In this document: positions 58,355-64,000 of the stretch, one piece after another
How the letters are laid out: each line of letters starts with the position of its first letter
How positions within the stretch are numbered: the first letter of the stretch is position 1
NCBI GenBank assembly: GCA_005239165.1
Contig: RAPG01000001.1
Location: 62,001 to 126,000 of the forward strand
Origin: Allopusillimonas ginsengisoli
Lineage (GTDB): Bacteria > Pseudomonadota > Gammaproteobacteria > Burkholderiales > Burkholderiaceae_B
Direction: 5' to 3'
DNA length: 64,000 nt
The notes under the pieces: model-generated
What the model was told of the DNA's origin: nothing
What the model saw: only the letters and a program-made list of their open reading frames with translations
The model's database searches: none
Made by a program: the position numbers and the translations under genes

Positions 58355-59473
58355 ATGGCAGCAGATCTAGACTGCGTGGTGCTCGGAGCTGGCGTTGTCG
58401 GCCTGGCCATTGCTCGCGAACTCGCGCTGGCCGGACGTGAGGTGCTGGTCGCCGAGGCCGATGCAAGCATTGGCACGGGCACCAGCTCACGCAATTCAGA
58501 AGTCATACACGCAGGCATTTATTACCCTCAGGGCAGCCTCAAGGCCAGACTGTGTGTGAAGGGCAAGCAACTGCTCTATGCCTATTGCGCCGAACGCGGC
58601 ATACCGCACAAACGCACCGGTAAACTGATCGTGGCAACGACGCCCGGGCAAACCGCGCAATTAAAGCAAATTGCCGAGCAGGCACGGCGCAATGGCGTAG
58701 ACGATCTGTATCAAATTACCGGTGCACAGGCGCGCGAACTCGAGCCTGCGCTTCACTGCGATGGGGCGCTGGTATCGCCGTCCACAGGCATTATCGACAG
58801 CCATGCACTCATGCTGGCGCTGCAGGGCGACGCCGAAAACCACGGCGCACAATGCGTTTTCCATACCGTATTTCGCGAAGGCCACATTAACGACGCGGGT
58901 GAGTTCGTATTGACGTTTGGTGACAACAGCCCCGACAACAGCTCCTCCATGACGCTCAGCGCCAATACCATCATCAATGCGACCGGCCTGTCTGCGCCCG
59001 CCAACGCACATGCGCTGCACGGACAGCCGGTTGCACACATACCCTCCACGTATTACTGCAAAGGCAGTTACTTTACGCTTTCAGGGCGCGCACCCTTCAG
59101 CCGACTGATCTACCCCATGCCTGATGAAGCGGGCCTGGGTGTGCACCTGACGCTGGATCTTGGCGGTCAGGCCAAATTTGGGCCAGATACTCAATGGGTC
59201 GATCATGAAAACTACGATATCGACCCCCACCGAGGCGACAGTTTCTACGAGGCCGTCCGTCGCTATTGGCCCGACCTGCCCGATCATGCACTCAGCCCAG
59301 GCTATACGGGCATACGTCCCAAAATCGTTGGCCCGGGTCAGCCTGCCGCCGATTTCGTGATCGCCGGCCCGGCGACCCACGGCGTCCGCAACCTGATCAA
59401 TCTGTTCGGGATAGAATCTCCCGGCTTAACGGCCTGCCTGGCGATCTCTCGCTCAGTGCTGGCCACGCTGTAA
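58355..59473 (+). CDS. FAD-dependent oxidoreductase, LhgO (L-2-hydroxyglutarate oxidase)-like
   Basis: A 372-residue DAO-family flavoprotein: FAD fold [17 protein letters not shown], a conserved [24 protein letters not shown] segment (residues about 48-70) and C-terminal [27 protein letters not shown]. This arrangement is that of LhgO, which oxidises L-2-hydroxyglutarate and passes electrons to the respiratory chain. Membrane quinone is the expected acceptor. A substrate difference within the family cannot be excluded. Confidence 0.83.
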   Translation: MAADLDCVVLGAGVVGLAIARELALAGREVLVAEADASIGTGTSSRNSEVIHAGIYYPQGSLKARLCVKGKQLLYAYCAERGIPHKRTGKLIVATTPGQTAQLKQIAEQARRNGVDDLYQITGAQARELEPALHCDGALVSPSTGIIDSHALMLALQGDAENHGAQCVFHTVFREGHINDAGEFVLTFGDNSPDNSSSMTLSANTIINATGLSAPANAHALHGQPVAHIPSTYYCKGSYFTLSGRAPFSRLIYPMPDEAGLGVHLTLDLGGQAKFGPDTQWVDHENYDIDPHRGDSFYEAVRRYWPDLPDHALSPGYTGIRPKIVGPGQPAADFVIAGPATHGVRNLINLFGIESPGLTACLAISRSVLATL

Positions 59474-59493
59474 CTTACTGCTTAACACTACAC

Positions 59494-60342
59494 ATGAACG
59501 ACTACATTCTTACGCTTTCGTGCCCAGACCGTATTGGCATAGTTCACAACGTAACCGGCTGGCTGCTGGGCTTGCATGGCAACATTATTGACGCCCAGCA
59601 GTTTGGTGATCTCGAAACAGAGCGATTTTTCTTGCGTGTGCACTTTGCGCTGCCGATAGCCACGCCCGTCGATGAGCTTCAAGCCTCTTTTGCGTCGGTG
59701 GCCCATAAATTCGATATGGACGCGCAGATCAATGACGCCCAACGCAAGGCACGCCTGCTTCTTCTGGTAAGCAGACAAGGCCACTGCCTTAACGATCTGC
59801 TCTTCAGGGCCAATAGCGGCGAGCTGCCCGTGGCAGTCGCCGGTGTCGTATCTAACCATGCTGATTTCAAGGGTATGGCCGAATCGTATGGCATACCTTT
59901 CCATCTGCTGCCTGTCAGCGCCGAAAACCGTGCAGAACAAGAGCAGCAGATTCTTGATCTGGTTGCCTCAGAAAGTGTGGATGTCGTCGTGCTGGCGCGC
60001 TACATGCAGATTTTGTCCGACAACATGTGCCGAGCCCTGTCCGGCAGAGCCATTAATATCCATCACAGCTTTCTGCCCAGTTTCAAGGGCGCCAAGCCTT
60101 ATCACCAGGCGCATGCGCGCGGGGTCAAAATTATTGGCGCCACCGCTCACTACGTTACTGCAGCACTAGATGAAGGCCCCATTATTGAGCAGGACATCGA
60201 GCGCGTGCATCACGCCATGAGTTCGGCCGACCTTACCCGTGTGGGCAGCACCATAGAATCGCGCGTGCTGTCACGTGCCGTGCGCTGGCATGTCGAGCAC
60301 CGCATTCTGCTAAACGGGCAGCGCACAGTCGTTTTCCGCTAA
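59494..60342 (+). CDS. purU: Formyltetrahydrofolate deformylase
   Basis: A 282-residue PurU: N-terminal ACT domain (ILTLSCPDRIGIVHNVTGWLLG) followed by the formyltransferase-like catalytic domain with the Asn-His-Asp set (INIHHSFLPSFKGAKPYHQAHARGVKIIGATAHYVT, LDEGPIIEQD). It releases formate from 10-formyl-THF for one-carbon balance. The start is the ATG at 59494. Its TAA overlaps the convergent ggt stop by four bases (60339-60342). Confidence 0.93.
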   Translation: MNDYILTLSCPDRIGIVHNVTGWLLGLHGNIIDAQQFGDLETERFFLRVHFALPIATPVDELQASFASVAHKFDMDAQINDAQRKARLLLLVSRQGHCLNDLLFRANSGELPVAVAGVVSNHADFKGMAESYGIPFHLLPVSAENRAEQEQQILDLVASESVDVVVLARYMQILSDNMCRALSGRAINIHHSFLPSFKGAKPYHQAHARGVKIIGATAHYVTAALDEGPIIEQDIERVHHAMSSADLTRVGSTIESRVLSRAVRWHVEHRILLNGQRTVVFR

Positions 60343-62183
60343 TCCGGCGGGTCGCCCCTCGACACGCCTTCGCGTCGAGGGTCAGAACCACCTTCCAGGC
60401 CTTGGGGCGTAATCACCACGCCCTGCAAACCGCTAGGAAATGCAATTTCCCGCACTTCATGGCCCATTGCACGCAGCGGTGCTGCCAAGGCGTGCAATGC
60501 CGTGTGTTTTTCGATCTCGGTGAACCGGTTGCGACTGCCGCGATTGGGCAGCGCAATGGCCTGCTGGATGTCCAGCCCCCAGTCGAGCACACCCAGCAAG
60601 GTCTTTGCCACGTAGTTGATAATGGCAGCCCCTCCGGGCGAGCCAATGGCCATGTAAGGCTTGCCGTCCTTGAGCACAATCATGGGGGACATTGAGCTCC
60701 GCGGGCGCTTGCCGGCTTCGACGCGATTGGCCACAGGCTTGCCCTCATTGTCCACACCACTTAGCGAGAAGTCTGTCAGCTCGTTATTAAGCAGGAAGCC
60801 ATCAACAAAGATTTTGCTACCGAATGCGGTCTCTATTGAGCTGGTCATGGATACCACTCCCCCGCCGGCATCGACGGCCACCATGTGGCTGGTGGAGGGC
60901 AGCTCTGGTGAATTGTCTTGCCCTCTGACCGCCAGTAAGCTGGCCGGGTCGCCCGGTGGTGCTCGCCCCATGCTTCGTTCTTTATCGATCAAGCCCGCCC
61001 GCAAGGCAAGATAGCCGGGGTTTAGCATGGCCTGTACTGGCACATGAACAAAATCAGGGTCGGCCACATAGACGTCACGGTCGGCAAAGGCCAGCTTGCC
61101 TGCTTCAGAAAACAAATGCACCGACGACAGGCTGTCTGGCGCCATGGCCGCAATATCGGTATGCGCAAGTATGCCCAGCATCTGCATAATCGCCAGCGGC
61201 CCTGAACTGGGCGGCGGCATGCCGCACAGCTCATAGGCTTTGTAAAGCATGCACAAGGGTTCGCGCTCTTTGGCCTTGTACCCAGCCAGATCAGCAAGCG
61301 TCAGGTCGCCGGGCACAGCATGAGCCCCCACGGCGTGGACCATATCGTGCGCAATGTCGCCCTGATAAAACGCTGACACACCGTCTTGGGCGATCAGGCG
61401 CAGGCTGCGTGCCAGCGCGGGGTTTTTCAGACGGTGTCCTACAGGCCACGGCTGGCCCTCATCATCATAGAAATACGCCGCTGCAGCCGACTGACGGGGC
61501 AAATATTCATTTTCTTCCAACAAGGCATGCAGGCGCGGAGACACCTCAAAACCCTGCTCAGCAAGTGCAATGGCAGGCGCAAATAGCTGTGGCCATTGAA
61601 GATGACCATGCTCTGCATGAACCATGGCCAACATGGCCAGCACCCCCGGTACCCCAACAGATTTCCCGCTGTTTACTGCATCCCAAAATGGCAGTGGCTT
61701 GCCATCTTTGACGAACCGGTCATTGCGTGCCGCCAACGGTGCCGTCTCGCGACCATCGTATGCAAGCATGCCTTTCACGGGGTCATACATGACCAGAAAA
61801 GCACCACCACCCAGTCCCGAAGACTGAGGCTCGACGAGCGCAAGCACCATTTGCATGGCGATGGTGGCATCTACAGCATTGCCACCCGCCGCCAACATGT
61901 CGACACCGGCCTGCGTAGCCAGTGGATTCGCGCTGCTCGCCATGTAATGGGCCGCCCTGGCCAATGCCCGGCCGGAAACGGCTGTGGCCGACTCGGGGTT
62001 GATGTCTTCTTTAGACGCAGTAATTGGAGCCGCAGCAGCTGGAGACGCCGCTTCTGCAGACGCCGCAAAGGCGAGAGGCAGCAACATGGCAAGAACCAAC
62101 CCTGCCAGCACGCTTCGCATCGTGCTGTGCCACCCTGCCACAGCATAAGGGCTCAGTCTTTCATTGTGACGGCTTGCCCGCAT
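60339..62183 (-). CDS. ggt: Gamma-glutamyltransferase
   Basis: A 614-residue periplasmic gamma-glutamyl hydrolase/transferase. An N-terminal membrane-passing signal (MRSVLAGLVLAMLLPLAFAASAEA, about residues 22-45) follows a basic leader; the precursor should self-cleave before the Thr of STSHMVAVDAGGG, with PRSSMSPMIV and GSPGGAAII in the small subunit and GGGNAVDA-like GGNAVDATIAMQM at the large-subunit start. It hydrolyses glutathione and gamma-glutamyl peptides. AAGGAG lies eight bases before the ATG at 62183; the GTG three codons upstream has no room for a ribosome site. The leader borders a heptamer array. Confidence 0.9.
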   Translation of the reverse strand: MRASRHNERLSPYAVAGWHSTMRSVLAGLVLAMLLPLAFAASAEAASPAAAAPITASKEDINPESATAVSGRALARAAHYMASSANPLATQAGVDMLAAGGNAVDATIAMQMVLALVEPQSSGLGGGAFLVMYDPVKGMLAYDGRETAPLAARNDRFVKDGKPLPFWDAVNSGKSVGVPGVLAMLAMVHAEHGHLQWPQLFAPAIALAEQGFEVSPRLHALLEENEYLPRQSAAAAYFYDDEGQPWPVGHRLKNPALARSLRLIAQDGVSAFYQGDIAHDMVHAVGAHAVPGDLTLADLAGYKAKEREPLCMLYKAYELCGMPPPSSGPLAIMQMLGILAHTDIAAMAPDSLSSVHLFSEAGKLAFADRDVYVADPDFVHVPVQAMLNPGYLALRAGLIDKERSMGRAPPGDPASLLAVRGQDNSPELPSTSHMVAVDAGGGVVSMTSSIETAFGSKIFVDGFLLNNELTDFSLSGVDNEGKPVANRVEAGKRPRSSMSPMIVLKDGKPYMAIGSPGGAAIINYVAKTLLGVLDWGLDIQQAIALPNRGSRNRFTEIEKHTALHALAAPLRAMGHEVREIAFPSGLQGVVITPQGLEGGSDPRREGVSRGDPPD

Positions 62184-62210
62184 GTTTCTCACTCCTTATC
62201 TCTTGTTTCC

Positions 62211-62421
62211 TGTTCGCTGCTCCGTGTTCGCTGCTCCGTGTTCGCTGCTCCGTGTTCGCTGCTCCGTGTTCGCTGTTCCGTATTCGCTGTTCCGTATTCG
62301 CTGCTACCTGCTACCTGCTACCTGCTACCTGCTACCTGCTACCTGCTACCTGTTACCTATTCCCTATTCCCTATTCCCTATTCCCTATTCCCTATTCCCT
62401 ATTCCCAGCTCCCTATTCCCA
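62211..62421. repeat. Heptanucleotide repeat array, about 30 units, upstream of ggt
   Basis: The plus strand reads as an unbroken 7-base periodicity. TGTTCGC and TGCTCCG alternate (14-bp units 62211-62294, six copies with late variants), then GCTACCT in seven perfect copies (62303-62351) plus one variant, then ATTCCCT in six perfect copies (62359-62400) and variants to about 62421. All three sections share the phase, so they look like one array that evolved by slippage and conversion. It lies between the ggt start and the stop of the LysR gene. Confidence 0.92.
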
Positions 62422-62499
62422 GCTTCTAGTTCCCCGTTTCCTGCTATGTGCCGCTTGCCGCTTGTCGTTGGTCGTTGGTCGTTCACCCCTCCAACCATG

Positions 62500-63387
62500 T
62501 TACTGCGCCAGCCCCTGCACCCAAAGCTCAAACACCTTGAGCGCTTCAGATTGGTCGCGGTCTGCCGGGTAACTGAAAAAATAGGCTTCTGGCACTTTTA
62601 GCACACCCTCGACCGGCGCGATGAACGCGCCGGTATCCAGCTCGGGCTGTGCCAGAAAGCGCGGTACAAGCCCAACGCCCATGCCAGCCCTGACGGCTGC
62701 AATGACCATGGTAAACAGCTCATAGCGCGGCCCCGCGCTGATGGAAGGCAGGTATTCACGACCCTGGGCGCCATACCAGTATCGCCAGGCATCAGGGCGT
62801 GACAACATATGCAAATGAGTAAGACCTGACATGTCGCCTGCATCAAGCTCGCGCCCTTCAAGCAACTGCGGTATGCACACGGGCACCAGCGCCTCCTCAT
62901 CAAAAAGTTTGATGCCACGCGTCTGCGGCCACAGTTGTTCAGCATGGTAAATGGCAGCATCGACCGGGTGGTCTTTGAATTGAAACGGCAGCGTTCGTGA
63001 AGACAGGCTTACCGCAATGTCGCCATGCAGTCGGTGAAACTGAGCCAGCCGGGGCACCAGCCAGGTCGTCGCCAGGGTTGGCAGAACAGCGATATGCAGA
63101 CTGCGTCCCATGCCCGACCGCGAAATCAATCCAAACGTGTCCTTTTCCAGCTGTTCCAGGTGATGGCGCACACGGGCAGCATATTCGGCGCCAGCATCTG
63201 TCAGCCCCACACGACGCCGGATACGCGTTAAAAGTTGCACACCCAGACGCTCCTCCAGCCCCGTAACTTGACGATATACCGCGCTATGCGTCAACGCCAG
63301 CTCTTCCGCAGCGCGTGAAAACGAACCCAGTCGGGCAGTCGCTTCAAACGCCTGCAACGCCCCTAGATTGGGCACTCCATTTCTCAT
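62500..63387 (-). CDS. LysR-family transcriptional regulator
   Basis: A 295-residue LysR regulator, GcvA-like in style: N-terminal HTH (LQAFEATARLGSFSRAAEELALTHSAVYRQVTGLEERLGVQLLTR) and a type 2 periplasmic-binding effector domain. It is divergent from the ThDP-dependent enzyme gene, the usual position of a LysR relative to its target. The open frame is 13 codons longer, but the ATG at 63387 (MRNGVPNLGAL) fits the family. Confidence 0.87.
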   Translation of the reverse strand: MRNGVPNLGALQAFEATARLGSFSRAAEELALTHSAVYRQVTGLEERLGVQLLTRIRRRVGLTDAGAEYAARVRHHLEQLEKDTFGLISRSGMGRSLHIAVLPTLATTWLVPRLAQFHRLHGDIAVSLSSRTLPFQFKDHPVDAAIYHAEQLWPQTRGIKLFDEEALVPVCIPQLLEGRELDAGDMSGLTHLHMLSRPDAWRYWYGAQGREYLPSISAGPRYELFTMVIAAVRAGMGVGLVPRFLAQPELDTGAFIAPVEGVLKVPEAYFFSYPADRDQSEALKVFELWVQGLAQ

Positions 63388-63656
63388 ATCCGTCTCCGAC
63401 GCCAGAAATCTGGCAAACTGTTGCAAACAACGCGACGATTTCGCGCCCCGAACGCGAGTAACTTAATGCCAGACATCGTGTACCGGGGCCTGAAACGCCA
63501 AGCGTCAGCGATTAAACACCCAAAATCGATACCTGGTGCCGGATGGCCAGCCACACCAGAAGCTGTACGTCACGCCAATGACTTGTCTAATATGCAAGAC
63601 ATTGTGCAATTTTATCAATTGCGTTGTGCGCCCAACGCACATTATCCTTGCATACC
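63388..63656. promoter_or_regulatory. Divergent LysR/ThDP enzyme regulatory region
   Basis: ATTGTGCAAT at 63601-63610 and CAATTGCGTTG close by, with GCGTTG/CAACGC arms further on, are short inverted repeats of the kind LysR proteins bind. No clear -35/-10 pair was identified. Confidence 0.35.
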
Positions 63657-64000
63657 ATGACTACTGAATCTCGCTCTACTCCGCAGGCCCGTATTGGTGG
63701 CCACATTCTTGTCGACCAGCTCGTCGCTCACGGGGCCGAACACGTATTTTGCGTGCCCGGCGAGAGCTACCTCGCGGTGCTCGATGGTTTGTATGACGCC
63801 TCGATCGAGGTCACGGTATGCCGCCAGGAAGGCGGCGCAGCAATGATGGCCGATGCCTATGGCAAGCTCACAGGCAAACCAGGCATTTGCATGGTTACCC
63901 GTGGGCCCGGCGCCTCCAATGCGCTGGCAGGCATTCACATTGCTCAACAAGATTCAACACCCCTCATTCTGTTTGTCGGCCAGATCGAACGCGGTGTGCG
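63657..64000 (+). CDS. Thiamine diphosphate-dependent enzyme, acetolactate synthase-like, N-terminal part (partial)
   Basis: The first 114 residues of a ThDP-binding enzyme: ARIGGHILVDQLVAHGAEHVFCVPGESYLAVLDGLYD and CRQEGGAAMMADAYGKLTGKPGICMVTRGPGASNA, where the Glu is the ThDP-activating residue. It resembles acetolactate synthase and related decarboxylases; the window ends before the substrate and cofactor domains, so specificity is open. The divergent LysR gene is its probable regulator. Confidence 0.85.
   Translation, partial: MTTESRSTPQARIGGHILVDQLVAHGAEHVFCVPGESYLAVLDGLYDASIEVTVCRQEGGAAMMADAYGKLTGKPGICMVTRGPGASNALAGIHIAQQDSTPLILFVGQIERGV

Noticed and set aside
62211..62421. CRISPR array
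   Set aside because: The units are 7 bases with no unique spacers, and no cas genes are near.
1..64000. tRNA, rRNA or tmRNA genes
   Set aside because: The intergenic gaps were scanned for T-loop/CCA patterns and rRNA-like sequence and none was found; a dedicated covariance search would be decisive.

Overview
The window is a stretch of chromosome from a betaproteobacterium of the Burkholderiales, most likely family Alcaligenaceae (Bordetella/Pusillimonas/Advenella-like; the genus cannot be fixed from sequence alone). Evidence: two Bug-type tricarboxylate receptors without their membrane subunits, a PHA phasin, the adjacent pairs CinA-like/EI24 and dusB-fis-purH-ruvC-ruvA, a minCDE operon, and a double-length UvrA joined to pabB-pabC. 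Most of the DNA is GC-rich and densely coding. No rRNA, tRNA, CRISPR array, prophage or insertion sequence was recognised.

Layout. 1-7.2 kb: end of bpt, pyrD, a phasin with a good promoter, an IclR regulator, CinA-like and EI24 proteins, a thioredoxin-like protein, rhlE and AzlD. 7.2-15.6 kb: AzlC divergent from ilvE (branched-chain amino acids), zinc-finger and YheT-type proteins, an M48 protease, a CtaG-like protein, small membrane proteins and a frameshifted UbiH-type hydroxylase. 15.6-24.3 kb: dusB, fis, purH, ruvC, ruvA, a frameshifted threonine dehydratase, ruvB and a frameshifted recQ. 24.3-32 kb: an orphan usher-like barrel, a ClC channel, a two-component system and a cytochrome bd-like gene pair whose subunit I lacks the heme ligands. 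32-36 kb: glnS and minCDE.

36-40.8 kb is the accessory part and is visibly richer in A/T: an orphan antitoxin with a decayed toxin, then a GntR regulator divergent from RraA-Bug-RraA-Bug, with a perfect GntR-type palindrome in the divergent gap. 40.9-52.4 kb: glycine-zipper lipoprotein, isochorismatase-like hydrolase, ettA, an acidic protein, and uvrA-pabB-pabC. 52.4-64 kb: an unrecognised 42-residue basic protein, a glycosyltransferase followed by a 62-bp tandem triplication, acyl-CoA dehydrogenase, tcdA, ChaC, pdxH, flavin reductase, LhgO-like oxidase, purU, ggt with a heptanucleotide array upstream of its start, a LysR regulator and the start of a ThDP-dependent enzyme.

The strongest window-level observations are: (1) four genes (ubiH-like, threonine dehydratase, recQ, uvrA) each broken by a single missing base inside a homopolymer, which suggests systematic undercalling, although two of the sites are also canonical -1 slippery sequences; (2) the bd-type subunit I with no heme ligands; (3) the duplicated RraA-Bug module with its operator; (4) the ~30-copy heptamer array in front of ggt; (5) the 62-bp triplication that includes the glycosyltransferase terminator.
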